From positions 186,001 to 250,000 of the forward strand of contig NZ_MCAS01000056.1 of NCBI RefSeq assembly GCF_003610895.1: a stretch of 64,000 nt of DNA, in the 5' to 3' direction. A model generated the notes under the pieces. The model had not been told where the DNA came from and searched no databases. It saw only the letters and a list, made by a program, of their open reading frames with translations. This document shows, one piece after another, positions 35,142 through 45,800 of the stretch (position 1 is its first letter; each line of letters begins with the position of its first letter). Made by a program: the position numbers and the translations under genes. The stretch comes from Paraburkholderia fungorum. Lineage in GTDB: Bacteria > Pseudomonadota > Gammaproteobacteria > Burkholderiales > Burkholderiaceae.

Positions 35142-35171
35142 GTTCAGTGACTCCGAAGGTTCAGTGACTCC
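35142..35171. repeat. 13-bp direct repeat upstream of lon
   Basis: GTTCAGTGACTCC occurs at 35142-35154 and 35159-35171, a 17-bp period, between the clpX terminator and the lon promoter candidate. It could be a regulator site or a local duplication. Confidence 0.7.
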
Positions 35172-35207
35172 ATAGTGAAAACAACAAGCCTGACCACACG
35201 ATAAACG

Positions 35208-35244
35208 AAAAAAGCCGTTCACGTTGCCATGAACGGCTTTTTTT
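35208..35244 (-). terminator. Rho-independent terminator of clpX
   Basis: AAGCCGTTCA and TGAACGGCTT form a 10-bp stem around an 8-base loop, with A-run and T-run flanks, 18 bp after the clpX stop. It may also act on the opposite strand. Confidence 0.9.
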
Positions 35245-35262
35245 GCGTAACCCGAAAGCCGA

Positions 35263-36534
35263 TCAGTTCGAACCCGCCACTTTGGGCGCGTCTTCATAGA
35301 TCAGTAGCGGTTTGCCGTCGCCGTCAATCACGTTGTCGTCGATGATGACCTTGCTAACGCCTTTCATTTGCGGCAGGTCATACATTACGTCAAGCAACGC
35401 CTGTTCGAGGATCGAACGCAGACCCCGGGCACCCGTCTTGCGGCGGATCGCCTTACGCGCGACAGCCTGCAACGCAGCCGGGCGAATCTCGAGCTCGACG
35501 CGCTCCATGTTGAACAGCTTGTGGTATTGCTTCACCAAGGCATTCTTCGGTTCGACGAGGATCTTCATCAACGCCGCTTCGTCGAGCTTGCCCAGCGTAG
35601 CGACCACCGGCAGACGGCCGATCAGCTCAGGAATCAGACCGAACTTGATCAGATCTTCCGGCTCCACTTCGCGCAGCACTTCGCCGGCGTCACGGTCCTG
35701 CTTGCTCTTCACGCTTGCGCCAAAGCCGATACCGGTTTTCTCGGTCCGGTCGACAATGACCTTCTCGAGGCCGTCGAATGCGCCACCGCAAATGAACAGA
35801 ATATTGGTGGTGTCGACCTGGATGAAATCCTGATTCGGATGCTTACGGCCACCCTGCGGCGGCACCGACGCCATCGTACCTTCAACCAGCTTCAGCAAGG
35901 CCTGTTGCACGCCTTCGCCCGATACGTCACGGGTGATCGACGGGTTGTCGGACTTGCGGCTGATCTTGTCGATTTCGTCGATGTAGACAATACCGCGCTG
36001 GGCCTTGTCGACTTCGTAATTGCAGTTCTGCAGCAGCTTCTGAATGATGTTCTCGACGTCTTCGCCGACGTAGCCGGCTTCCGTCAGCGTCGTGGCATCA
36101 GCAATCACGAACGGAACATTCAGAAGGCGCGCGAGCGTCTGCGCGAGCAAGGTCTTGCCAGAACCGGTCGGGCCGATCAGCAGGATGTTGCTCTTGGACA
36201 GCTCGATCTCGTCTTTCTTGTCGAGGTGCTTGAGGCGCTTGTAGTGGTTGTACACCGCAACCGCGAGAATCTTCTTCGCGCGCTCCTGACCGATCACGTA
36301 CTGGTCGAGGATTTCACGGATTTCCTGCGGGCTCGGCAGATCGGACTTGGACAAGCCCGCCTCGATGCCCGCGCCTGCAGCCTCATCGCGGATGATTTCG
36401 TTGCACAGGTCGATACATTCATCACAGATGAACACCGACGGGCCTGCAATCAGCTTTTTGACTTCATGCTGGCTCTTGCCGCAAAACGAGCAATACAACA
36501 GCTTTTCGCTGTTAGAACTTTTCTTGTCCGCCAT
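35263..36534 (-). CDS. clpX: ATP-dependent Clp protease ATP-binding subunit ClpX
   Basis: A 423-residue AAA+ unfoldase. The N-terminal zinc domain has Cys15, Cys18, Cys37 and Cys40. Walker A GPTGSGKTLLAQ and Walker B IVYIDEIDKI are intact, and GARGLRSILEQ lies in the sensor-2 region. ClpX delivers ssrA-tagged and adaptor-bound substrates to ClpP. GGAGG stands about ten bases before the ATG. It follows clpP by 186 bp on the same strand, with no terminator seen between them, and is followed by its own terminator before lon. Confidence 0.98.
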   Translation of the reverse strand: MADKKSSNSEKLLYCSFCGKSQHEVKKLIAGPSVFICDECIDLCNEIIRDEAAGAGIEAGLSKSDLPSPQEIREILDQYVIGQERAKKILAVAVYNHYKRLKHLDKKDEIELSKSNILLIGPTGSGKTLLAQTLARLLNVPFVIADATTLTEAGYVGEDVENIIQKLLQNCNYEVDKAQRGIVYIDEIDKISRKSDNPSITRDVSGEGVQQALLKLVEGTMASVPPQGGRKHPNQDFIQVDTTNILFICGGAFDGLEKVIVDRTEKTGIGFGASVKSKQDRDAGEVLREVEPEDLIKFGLIPELIGRLPVVATLGKLDEAALMKILVEPKNALVKQYHKLFNMERVELEIRPAALQAVARKAIRRKTGARGLRSILEQALLDVMYDLPQMKGVSKVIIDDNVIDGDGKPLLIYEDAPKVAGSN

Positions 36535-36720
36535 AGATGTGTGAGCCTCCGGACACTCGATTACATGATACGCCGTTTGCCCCAGCCTCGCAGTTTAGGC
36601 GGGGCGGGGCTTGAGCCAAGGTGACGGCGTTTGCCGCAGGCGCTCGGACGAGTCTTGATTATTTCACAATCGATCCGATGACGGCCTCACCCGGTTTCAG
36701 GGCAAGACCGCACCGACGAT

Positions 36721-37374
36721 TCAGGGACGCTTGTGCGCCACCTGGTCAACCAGACCGTACGCTTGCGCGTCATCGCCGGACATGAAATTGTCCCGGTCGG
36801 TGTCGCGGGCGATACGCTCGACAGGTTGGCCCGTGTGATGCGCCAGCAGATGGTTCAGCCGTTCCTTCAGGTACAGGATTTCACGTGCCTGGATTTCGAT
36901 GTCCGACGCCTGGCCGCGCGCGCCGCCCAGCGGCTGGTGAATCATCACGCGCGAATTCGGCAGCGCAAAACGCTTGCCCTTTGCGCCGGCTGCCAGCAGG
37001 AACGCACCCATGCTGGCCGCGAGGCCCATGCACAGGGTCGACACGTCAGGCTTGATGAACTGCATCGTATCGTAGATCGCCATCCCGGCCGAAACCGAAC
37101 CGCCCGGGCTGTTGATGTAGAAGCTGATGTCCTTGTCCGGGTTTTCGCTCTCAAGGAACAACATCTGCGCGACGACGAGGTTGGCCGTCTGGTCGTTCAC
37201 TTCGCCGACCAGGAACACGATGCGTTCCTTCAGCAGACGCGAATAGATGTCATACGAGCGCTCACCGCGGCCGCTCGTTTCCACGACGATCGGCACCAGT
37301 CCGAGCGCCTGCGCTTCGAGATCCCGCGACGACTGGGAGGTCAGCGTGTCCAGCATTTGGGCGCGAAAGGTCAT
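36721..37374 (-). CDS. clpP: ATP-dependent Clp protease proteolytic subunit
   Basis: A 217-residue serine protease subunit. Catalytic Ser121 (GLAASMGAF), His146 (MIHQPLGG) and Asp195 (DTDRDNFMS) match E. coli Ser97/His122/Asp171 with a constant offset. The first residues include a short propeptide-like extension before LGLVPIVVETSGRGERSYD. AAGGA precedes the ATG. The minus-strand promoter region is AT-rich (AATATT repeated around CTA near 37397-37411). It sits between tig and clpX, the standard order. Confidence 0.97.
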   Translation of the reverse strand: MTFRAQMLDTLTSQSSRDLEAQALGLVPIVVETSGRGERSYDIYSRLLKERIVFLVGEVNDQTANLVVAQMLFLESENPDKDISFYINSPGGSVSAGMAIYDTMQFIKPDVSTLCMGLAASMGAFLLAAGAKGKRFALPNSRVMIHQPLGGARGQASDIEIQAREILYLKERLNHLLAHHTGQPVERIARDTDRDNFMSGDDAQAYGLVDQVAHKRP

Positions 37375-37523
37375 GCAATGGATCCTTGTCTGGAAATATT
37401 CTAAATATTAGGTGCTAGACAGGTGTGGCCGACGAGACCGTATTCAAGTGCCCGATCAGCGCGAACGCGGTGTGCGACGCCGTGCAAACGCGCCATGCAA
37501 AACGCAACGTACTTTCACAGCAC

Positions 37524-37569
37524 AAAAAAACGGCGTGCGAGCCGTCGCTCCGACAGCCGGCACGCCGTT
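37524..37569 (-). terminator. Rho-independent terminator of tig
   Basis: AACGGCGTGC and GCACGCCGTT form the stem around a long loop that itself can pair, followed on the minus strand by seven T residues, about 11 bp after the tig stop. Confidence 0.85.
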
Positions 37570-37579
37570 GCAGCGACGC

Positions 37580-38926
37580 TTACGCTTGCGCCGTTGCGCT
37601 TGCCAGTTCTTCGAAGCTTACTTCCTTGTCCGTCACCTTGGCCTTGCTGAGGACGAAATCGACGACGTTGGCTTCAACGACATACGCTTCCATTTCGGCA
37701 AGACGCTGCTGATTGGAATAATACCAGCGGACGACTTCCTTCGGGTCTTCGTAGCTTTTCGCGAATTCGTCGACTTCGGCACGAATCTGCTCCGGCTTGG
37801 CTTGCAGTTCATTAGCCTTGACCAGCTCGGCCAGCACGAGGCCCAGCTTCACGCGACGCTCAGCCTGTTCCTTGAACATTTCAGCCGGGATCGGTGCGTC
37901 AGCGGCGTTCGGCACGCCACGTTGCTCGAGGTCCTGGCGCGCCATACCGACCAGACGCTCCTGATCTTGCGAGATCAGCGCGTTCGGCACGTCGAGTTCC
38001 GAAATCTTCAGGAGCGCGTCCATGACCTGGTTCTTGACGATAGCTTGCGTGCGGCGCTTCGCTTCACGTTCGAGATTGTCTTTGATCTCGGCGCGCATCT
38101 TGACCAGATCACCGTCTTCGATGCCGAGCGATTTCGCGAATTCGCCGTCGATTTCCGGCAGGTGCGGCCACTCGATCTTCTTCATCGTGATCGTGAATTG
38201 CGCGGTCTTACCGGCAACATCCTTGCCGTGGTAGTCAGCCGGGAAAGCCAGGTCGAATTCTTTCGCCTCGCCAACCTTCAGACCGAGCGCTGCCTTTTCG
38301 AATTCCGGCAGCATGCGGCCTTCGCCCAGCACGAATGCGAAGTCTTCGGCGCTGCCGCCCTGGAACACTTCACCGTCGATCTTGCCGACGAAGTCGACCG
38401 TCACGCGGTCGCCGTCTTTGGCTGCCGTATCCGCACCGCCATCGCCGTGCTCGCCGGATTCGCCACGAGCGTGGAAATGCACGCGCTGCTTGCGCAGGAT
38501 GTCCAGCGTGCGGTCGATTTCCGCTTCGCTGATGGTGGTCGTGGTGCGCTCGATTTCAGCTGTGGCGACGTCGCCCAGCTTCACTTCCGGATACACCTCG
38601 AAGGTCGCGTCGAACGCGTAGTCGGCTTCAGCAGCGTCGGCCTTCGGCGCGAAGCTCGGCTGACCGGCAACGCGCAGATTTTCGGCGCGGCTGATGTCGA
38701 AAAACTCCTTGCCGACCTTGTCGCTCAGCACTTCAGCTTCAACCTGGCCCGAATACTGTTGCGTCACCATTTTGAGCGGCACCTTGCCCGGGCGGAAACC
38801 CGGCATGCGCACGTTCTTTGCGAGTTGACGGATACGCGAATCCACTTCCTTCTGCACGGCATCCTTCGGCAGGGAAATCGTTACGCGGCGTTCGAGCTTG
38901 CCGAGGTTTTCAACAACGTTAGCCAT
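37580..38926 (-). CDS. tig: trigger factor (ribosome-associated chaperone and PPIase)
   Basis: A 448-residue protein. The N-terminal ribosome-binding domain carries the signature MPGFRPGKVPLKMV near residues 39-52, with a FKBP-type isomerase domain (about 170-260, DGDRVTVDFVGKIDGEVF) and a helical C-terminal chaperone domain. It holds nascent chains at the exit tunnel. AGGA precedes the ATG. A notable insert in the region just before the FKBP domain, ARGESGEHGDGGADTAAKDG, is Gly/Asp-rich and probably a surface loop. It is the first gene of the minus-strand tig-clpP-clpX-lon block. Confidence 0.97.
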   Translation of the reverse strand: MANVVENLGKLERRVTISLPKDAVQKEVDSRIRQLAKNVRMPGFRPGKVPLKMVTQQYSGQVEAEVLSDKVGKEFFDISRAENLRVAGQPSFAPKADAAEADYAFDATFEVYPEVKLGDVATAEIERTTTTISEAEIDRTLDILRKQRVHFHARGESGEHGDGGADTAAKDGDRVTVDFVGKIDGEVFQGGSAEDFAFVLGEGRMLPEFEKAALGLKVGEAKEFDLAFPADYHGKDVAGKTAQFTITMKKIEWPHLPEIDGEFAKSLGIEDGDLVKMRAEIKDNLEREAKRRTQAIVKNQVMDALLKISELDVPNALISQDQERLVGMARQDLEQRGVPNAADAPIPAEMFKEQAERRVKLGLVLAELVKANELQAKPEQIRAEVDEFAKSYEDPKEVVRWYYSNQQRLAEMEAYVVEANVVDFVLSKAKVTDKEVSFEELASATAQA

Positions 38927-39488
38927 GGCTTCAATCGTCCTAAAATTATTCGAGCGAATCAGTTATCTTCTCCGTGCCGCTTTTCGACGTCGCTTCGCGT
39001 CGCGCGTCACATCAATTCGGCGCCTGCGCCGCGGGCTTGCAGGCCGCCGGCAGCACGGTTGGGTCCAAAGAGCCGAATATTTTAGCAAACTATTTGCGCG
39101 CTTAGCCGGGATTCGATGATTGGGCGCGTTTTTATCGGTGTTCAGGCCGATTTCCGCGCTGTTTTTCACCTCTTTGCCGCTCGCCGGTAGCTGTCCGGTC
39201 CCTGCGTTGCATCCATTGCCTGGCCGCCCCCAGTCTTCGCGCGGCGGGTGAAAGCCTTTTTTGGCGGCGCCGCTTGCGCCAGAAAGCCCCGCAGGGCTGC
39301 AAGCCGCGCCGGCTGCCCGCCTCCCCAGCCGCAACTTGCGCGCGGCTTCCGATGGACGATCCCGGCTATGCCATTCGACATATTCAGTCGGCGCGCCCAT
39401 GCTGATAAGCTAACGGACGCGCTCGGGGTGAGCCACGCAGCTGCTCAACCGCCGGTCTTCGCATCGACTCCAACCATTCAGAGACACC
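38927..39488. other. intergenic region between tig and glycerate kinase
   Basis: A 562-bp divergent spacer that should hold both promoters. A minus-strand TAAAATATT (about 39088-39080) is the best tig -10 candidate but lacks a good -35. A 145-codon open frame on the minus strand is extremely Arg/Ala/Pro-rich, has no homology I recognise and is most likely chance in GC-rich DNA. I see no RNA gene or mobile element. Confidence 0.4.
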
Positions 39489-40634
39489 ATGCCGAATTTG
39501 CCGTCATCGCCTGTCGTCGTCATTGCTCCCGACTCTTTCAAAGGCTCGCTCAGCGCGGAACAGGTCGCGCAAGCGATCGCGTCCGGCATCCAGCGCGCCC
39601 GGCCGGATGCCAGTGTGCGTATCTGTCCGATGGCCGACGGCGGCGAAGGCACGCTCGACGCGATGCTCACGAGCGGTGGCGAGCGCCGCAAGCTGAGCGT
39701 GCGCGGCGCGGCCGGTCCGGTGCGCGAGGCGCTGACGGGCCTGCTGGCGGATGGCAGCGCAATCATCGAAACAGCGGAAATCGTCGGCATTACCGATCCG
39801 GTCGGCATGGGCGTGCCGGTCGAGGCGCGTAGCACGCGCGGCATGGGCGAAGCGATTAGCGCCTTGCTCGACGCCGGCGTGCGGCGCTTTTTCGTTGCAC
39901 TCGGCGGCAGCAGCACCAACGACGGCGGCGCCGGCCTGCTGGCCGGCCTCGGCCTCAAGCTTTTCGACGCACAAGACAAGGAACTCGACGCAACCCCGGA
40001 ACAGCTTGCCCGCGTGGCGCGGCTCGACGTGTCGCAGCTGGACGCCCGCCTCGCGGACACGCAGTTCGTCGGCATGTCGGATGTGGACAATCCGCTAACG
40101 GGCGATCACGGTGCAACCGCAGTGTTCGGACCGCAAAAAGGTGTGAAGCCGGAACAGGTTGCCCCGATCGACGCCGCCCTCGCCCGCTTCGCCGATCTGC
40201 TCGAAGCGGCGCTGGGGCGCACCGCGCGCGACCAGCCCGGCGCGGGTGCTGCCGGTGGCCTCGGCTTCGCGTTGCACATGCTGGGTGCGCAGTTCGAGCC
40301 GGGCGCGGAAACCGTCGCGCGGCAGATCGGTCTCGACGCGGCGCTCGAAGGCGCGAACTGGCTGATCACCGGCGAAGGCCGCTCGGACGTGCAAACGCTG
40401 CACGGCAAGGCGCCGTTCATCGCTTGCCGCCATGCGCAGGCAGCGGGCGTTCCGGCCACGCTGCTCTCCGGCGGGGTCGACTCCGCGGCGCTGCCGCGCC
40501 TTGCCGAATACTTCAGCGGCTGCTTCTCGCCGGCACCCGGGCCGATCACGCTCGAGGTCGCGATTCGCGACGCGGCGCGCCTGCTCGCGGACGAAGCCGA
40601 ACAGTTGACGCGCCTGAAATACGGCACGCGTTGA
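39489..40634 (+). CDS. glycerate kinase, type II (GarK/GlxK family)
   Basis: A 381-residue kinase that phosphorylates D-glycerate, giving 2-phosphoglycerate in the class to which E. coli GarK/GlxK belong. The N-terminal VVIAPDSFKGSLSAEQVAQ, PMADGGEGTLDAML, the ALGGSSTNDGGAGLLAGLG block and WLITGEGRSDVQTLHGKAP are all family hallmarks. It links glyoxylate/allantoin or sugar-acid catabolism to glycolysis. No gar, gcl or hyi genes are adjacent, so the upstream pathway is not shown here. A MarR regulator follows after 63 bp on the same strand and may control it. Confidence 0.94.
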   Translation: MPNLPSSPVVVIAPDSFKGSLSAEQVAQAIASGIQRARPDASVRICPMADGGEGTLDAMLTSGGERRKLSVRGAAGPVREALTGLLADGSAIIETAEIVGITDPVGMGVPVEARSTRGMGEAISALLDAGVRRFFVALGGSSTNDGGAGLLAGLGLKLFDAQDKELDATPEQLARVARLDVSQLDARLADTQFVGMSDVDNPLTGDHGATAVFGPQKGVKPEQVAPIDAALARFADLLEAALGRTARDQPGAGAAGGLGFALHMLGAQFEPGAETVARQIGLDAALEGANWLITGEGRSDVQTLHGKAPFIACRHAQAAGVPATLLSGGVDSAALPRLAEYFSGCFSPAPGPITLEVAIRDAARLLADEAEQLTRLKYGTR

Positions 40635-40697
40635 CCGGCAGGACGGTTGCGGCAACAATCACAGCGCCACAACCGCGCCACTCATCACGGGACGACC

Positions 40698-41150
40698 ATG
40701 AAGGCTTCCGCCAAAACCGGACTCGAGCAGTTCCTGACGTACCGTCTGCATGTCCTGAACAAACTCGCCGAGCGCGGCATCAGCGAGCGCTATCAGGACA
40801 AACTGGGCGTGACACTGCCCGAAGCGCGGGTGATTGCATCGGTGGGCTCGTTCGGACCGTTTTCGATCATGGAACTGGCGCGGCACGCTAACCTCGACAA
40901 GAGCCAGGCGAGCCGTGCGGCCGAGGCGTTAATCAAGCAAGGCCTCGTGAAACGCGAGCCGAGTGCTGAAGACGGCCGCGTCGTGCTGGTGTCGTTGACT
41001 CCCGAAGGCCGCGCGCTCTATCGCAAGGTGATGCCGATCGCGCGCAAGTGGAATGGGGATTTGTTCGACTGCCTCGACGAACAGGAAAAGCTCGCGTTCG
41101 GCGAGGCGCTCGACAAGATCATCGACACGATGTCGGAGCGAGAGGGATAA
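40698..41150 (+). CDS. MarR-family transcriptional regulator
   Basis: A 150-residue winged-helix regulator. Residues about 30-110 (LPEARVIASVGSFGPFSIMELARHANLDKSQASRA followed by the wing EPSAEDGRVVLVSLTPEG) show the classical MarR HTH and Asp-x-Arg wing. Flanking helices form the dimer interface. The ATG at 40698 gives the family-typical N-terminus; an upstream start would add 17 unrelated residues. It is 63 bp after the glycerate kinase, so autoregulation of that unit is a reasonable guess. The ligand is unknown. Confidence 0.9.
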   Translation: MKASAKTGLEQFLTYRLHVLNKLAERGISERYQDKLGVTLPEARVIASVGSFGPFSIMELARHANLDKSQASRAAEALIKQGLVKREPSAEDGRVVLVSLTPEGRALYRKVMPIARKWNGDLFDCLDEQEKLAFGEALDKIIDTMSEREG

Positions 41151-41343
41151 GCAGGAGCGCGCCGCCCCTGGGTGGCGATGCGCCTCAGAGAGAGTACGCG
41201 GTGTGTGCGTGTTGACGCTGCGCGACGCCTCAGCGCGCTGCGATTCCTCGCTGCGTCATCCCGCGCTACTGTGCACGCCCCCGGTGCGTTCCGACCTCAC
41301 CATTCTGCGCGATCCTCCGCGCCAGAACACGCTCGCGCCGAAG

Positions 41344-42849
41344 TCAGTTCTTTCCGGAATCTTGACCGTCAGCGTGGGGAGTGCCTGCATCGGCAGCGCT
41401 CGCCGAGCCTGATCCGTCAGACACACCACCTGCCGGTCCGCCCGTGCGGCCCGCTTCACCGGTTCCGCCAACGCCGCCGGCCACACCCCCAGCCGGCGCC
41501 TGAGCACCACGCGCCAGCCGCCAGGCGATCGCACCGAGCGAGCCGACGGCCAGCAGCAAGGCCGCCCACAACAGGTAGCGCCGCAGCGCGTCGGGATCCT
41601 TGCCAGGCGACTGCGCACCGTCCCCGGGCTGGTCGGCAAGCGCTTCACCCACCCGCGCCGTGACAGCGACCGACGACGCCCCCATCAACAGATCCGCCCG
41701 GCTCACCGCCGATGACAGCGCGACCGCGCTCCCCACCGCCAGCGTGAAAGGCGCAGCGCCGCGCGCGACGAAAGTGAGCGTCGCCGGACGCCAGCCCGCG
41801 GCGACTGTCAACGTGCCGCTTCCCAAACCGCCATTGCGCGTGTCGACCACCACGCGCCATTGACGATCCGTGTCGGGCGCCATTTCAAGCGATGGGTTGC
41901 GTTGCTCCACCGTGCCGTTGTGCAAGCGGAACAGGGTCGCGCTGGATACCTCTCGCCAGGCCGACTCCAGCCCCGCGCGCGAGTAAACGACCGCGGGCGC
42001 CACGGTATTCGGTTGCGGCAGATTCAGACGCAAGCGGTCGACGGGATAAGGGCCGCCGGTCTCAAAGAAATACTCGCCGTCTTTCGGACCCGCCCGGGCA
42101 ACAATGCCTTCGCGCCACGCCCGTTGAGTATCGGCGCGCTGCGCGTTGTCGACGCCGGCCGCCTGCACCTGGGCATCGATCGATTCGATGTACGGTGCGC
42201 CGTCGAGCCAGTGCAAACGCAGGTAACGGGCACGCATGCCGACCAGCTCGATACGATCCTGGCTCAGCGTGCTGCCGTTGTAGCTCACCTTGAGCAGTTG
42301 CGCCTCGCCGGCGGGTTGCCAGCTGCGCAAATCGTCGCTCGATTCGACGCTGACACGCCCCTGGTAATTGTCGTCGCGCACATGGACGACCAATGCGTCG
42401 ATCCGGGCGCCTCCCCGTGTCTCACGCGCGACGTCGACCAGCTCGGCGTCCTGTTGATCGCGCGACGGTGACGCCGACGTTGCATGCAACGACCCGTCAG
42501 CGGCAATCGCCACGCCGAGTGGTGCGCCAGTGTTGCCGGGAGCGGCCGCCGGCAAGGGAAACCAGCGCACCGGAAGCACCTTGGCCGGTGCACGGGACGG
42601 CTCGCGCGGCGCTTCGAGGGAATACGGCACGGGCTCGCCCGCGCCATTGAACACGCGTACATCGCCGAGATCGTGGCGCTGGCTGGCAGCGTACACGGCT
42701 GCCGGCAGCGGCACGCTGTAGTAAGCGGCGCCGCTTTCGAGTTCGAGCGCAAAGCGCTGCGCAAACCGGTCGGCCGCTACGGCCCCCGTCGACACCCACA
42801 CGGACGAGATCGCAAGACACCACCCCGCCACTATCGAGACACGCTTCAT
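41344..42849 (-). CDS. DUF3999 domain-containing exported protein
   Basis: A 501-residue envelope protein. Residues 1-25 form a signal peptide (ending GAVAAD). The long periplasmic part carries the DUF3999 pattern (YYSVPLPAAVYAASQRHDLGDVRVFNGAGEPVPYS) and looks beta-sandwich-rich. A single membrane helix near 433-450 (LLWAALLLAVGSLGAIAWRL) is followed by a Gly-rich low-complexity tail. Its ATG overlaps the stop of the DUF2339 gene in ATGA (42846-42849), so the two are translationally coupled and presumably act together. Function is unknown. Confidence 0.85.
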   Translation of the reverse strand: MKRVSIVAGWCLAISSVWVSTGAVAADRFAQRFALELESGAAYYSVPLPAAVYAASQRHDLGDVRVFNGAGEPVPYSLEAPREPSRAPAKVLPVRWFPLPAAAPGNTGAPLGVAIAADGSLHATSASPSRDQQDAELVDVARETRGGARIDALVVHVRDDNYQGRVSVESSDDLRSWQPAGEAQLLKVSYNGSTLSQDRIELVGMRARYLRLHWLDGAPYIESIDAQVQAAGVDNAQRADTQRAWREGIVARAGPKDGEYFFETGGPYPVDRLRLNLPQPNTVAPAVVYSRAGLESAWREVSSATLFRLHNGTVEQRNPSLEMAPDTDRQWRVVVDTRNGGLGSGTLTVAAGWRPATLTFVARGAAPFTLAVGSAVALSSAVSRADLLMGASSVAVTARVGEALADQPGDGAQSPGKDPDALRRYLLWAALLLAVGSLGAIAWRLARGAQAPAGGVAGGVGGTGEAGRTGGPAGGVSDGSGSASAADAGTPHADGQDSGKN

Positions 42850-45800
42850 TGCTCAGTTTCCAGAACAGCGGCTTTCGGCGGCAAGGGTGAGAAGTAGCCG
42901 ATCAGCAGCAACATCAGGCCAATACCGATGAACGACACGATCCGCTCGATACCGGTCACATGCGACAGGTCGAACAGGAACAGCTTGACGACGGTCGCCG
43001 CCAGCAGGCCGCCGCCGATAAACCAGAAGATCCGGCTGGCCCGGCGCGTCGCCCAGATCATCATAGCCAGCGCGCAGACCGTCCAGAACACCGAGACCGA
43101 GGCCTGCACCAGCATCGAGTGCGACATCTCATCGAGCTGATAGGGCACGCCGATCCAGTGATGCAGCGTGCGCAGCAGCATCGCATTGAGCCAGATGAAG
43201 CCGGTCACGCCGACCGTCACCTGCAAGGGCACGCGGTACTCGCCGAGCGGCACGCCGAGTCGGCTGATGCGCATGAGCCACAACCCCGCCAATGCAAAAA
43301 TCACCGCCTGCACCAGGTCGAGCGGATTGAGCAGCGGCAAACGTGCCCACGCGCCGCCATCCTGTGTCAGGTTCGCGTAGAACGTCCATATCCACATCAC
43401 CAGCACGAGCGGCGTCGAGGCAATCGCGCACACTCGCACGATGCTGTCGCGACGCGCAAGCCACAGCCCGGCAAACGCAAACGCGCTCCAGCCGACCAGA
43501 AACACCTGCTGGAAATTGAACGACGCCAGCACCGCATCGACATCGTACGCTGCATGGAAATGATGATGCAGCGTGCGCAGCAGCAACGCGTTGAACCACA
43601 GGAACAGGGTCGCGAGGACCGCGTAGTCGAAGGCCCGCGGGTGCCAGTGCACGCCCAGCGCGTGCAGGCGCCGCAGCCACACGGCACAGGCAACAACCGC
43701 GAGGATTTGCGCCACGTCCAGCGGATTGAGAATGGGCAGCCAGAAGAGCGGCGCGGCGCTGCCGTCGCTCGTCACGCTTGCGATGCTCCACGCCCACAGC
43801 AAAGCCGCGAGCGGCGCCGCGCCCCACACCTGATACGCCTGCTGGAAGCGCGCGACCGGCCAGCGCAAACGATGCCCGACGCCCGCCACCAGCAGCAATA
43901 GAATGCCGAAGCCATACGCCCATGCACTCCAGCTCCACGCGCCTTCCGGCACGTAGGCGCGCAAGCCCCAATAGCCTTCGAGCGCGATGAGCGCGCCGGC
44001 CGTCCAGAACATCAGCACATGCAGCAGTGCGAGCACACGATCGCCGACGTCACGCTGCTGAGCCCACAGCAGCACATAGGTGGTCACTGCAACGACCGCG
44101 CAAACCAGCCAGCCGTAACCGCTCACCGGCGCCATGCTCAGCATGAACAGACTCAGCGTCAGCAAAGCGAGGACCGGCACGAGTCCCAAAGCCGGCAGCT
44201 CGGCAAGCGGCCAGCGCAGCTTGCGATGCGCGCCGTGCGCGAGCCACGTCGTCAGAACGGCGAACAGGGCGATGATGGCCGCTTCGAAACGATCGCGATC
44301 ATATGCAAGATGCGTATGCGCGTACGCGTGGATTTCATGAAGGCCGCCACAGATCCACCACAACAGCCCCCACACTCCGGCGACGAGGCCGATCTGGGGC
44401 ATCCATGCGTGCCAGGCGCCCGCTTCGCTGCGTCCATGCAAGCGCCATCCCGTGAAGACACCCGCGATCGAGATCAGCACGGTCGCGATGTATGCGCCAT
44501 TCAGGATCGGCCAGGCGTGCGCGCTGTCGGTCTGCGCGTATGTGCCGACAACATAGGCGCCAGCCGCTGCCAGTTGCATCAGCAGGCCAAAACCGAACGC
44601 GCTCAGGCGCCGTTGACGCACGGCGAGCCAGGTGATCGCGGCGCCTTCGATTGCCCAGGTGGCGCTAGTGGTCGGTCCGGTGAAAGCGAGCGGCACGGCG
44701 AGCGTGGCAAAGATCACGGCCAGCGCGAGCATCGCATCGAACATCATGCCGAGGCGCACGCGCCTCGGCGCCAGCCAGCCCGCGACCGCGAGATAGAACG
44801 CGGCCAGTGCCACCGCGCTCCACGCCAGACCGAATTCAGCGCCCTTCATCAGCGCCGCTTGCAGGCCGATTGCGACGAGAGGCGTGCCGAACACGAGTGT
44901 GCCGTCGACGTAATGCTTGAGCGCGATCTCACGGCGCACCGCATAGAGCAATGCGATACCGACATACATCAGGAAGAACAGAATCAGGAACGGCTCGGTG
45001 CTTGCCAGCAATTCGGGGCGGTAAGCCGTCACGCCCCAAGCGGCGCCGATCGAAAAAGTGAACACGAAGCCAAGCAGATTCAGGGGGCGCCACGCCTTGA
45101 ACCACGCGATCGCGAGAATGCCCGCGTTGAGTAGCGCGTAGTAGCTGAACAGCATCACGTGGCTGCCGCCGCCCGTCGACAGGAGCACCGGCGCGAGGAA
45201 GCCGCCCGCGCTGCCCATGAAGGCCAGCGACGACGCGTTCTGCCGCACTGCCAGAAATGCGCTCAAACCGCAAATCGCGATCATCAACGGCAAGGCCGCA
45301 CCTGCCGGCAGCAGATGGTAGAGCCTGGTTGCGGCGAACACGGTCAGGTAAAGGGCACCGACGCCCCCACCCTGCAGGATCAGCCCGTACGCGCCACGGC
45401 GCTCGCCGATGCGCCAGCCAAGCCCGAGCAGAACGCTCGAGGCCAGCGCAACGCCGGCGAGGCGGAACTCGATCGGCAGCAGACTGTTGTCGGCGGCGTA
45501 TTTGAGGAGGAACGCAATGCCGAAGAACAGCACGACGATGCCGACCCGCACGACCGTATTGCCGCCGAATAGCCAGTCACGAGCGCTTTTGAAGAGGCGC
45601 TCGGCGAGACCCGGACCGCGTGGCGGTGCGGGCGGTGCGGGCGGAGACGGTGGCGCGGGCGGGGTTTGCGCGGGTAGCGGCGAATCGGCGGCCGGCGGCG
45701 CGACCGCGCTGGCGCTGACGCTCACCGTCGAGCGCGCTGCTGCCGGCTGCGCCGGTGCTACGGCAGGCTCGCGAAGCGGCGACTGCTCCACAGCGGGCAG

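Noticed and set aside
38963..39400. 145-codon minus-strand frame upstream of tig
   Set aside because: Arg/Ala/Pro-biased, no recognisable family and occupies the expected promoter region.
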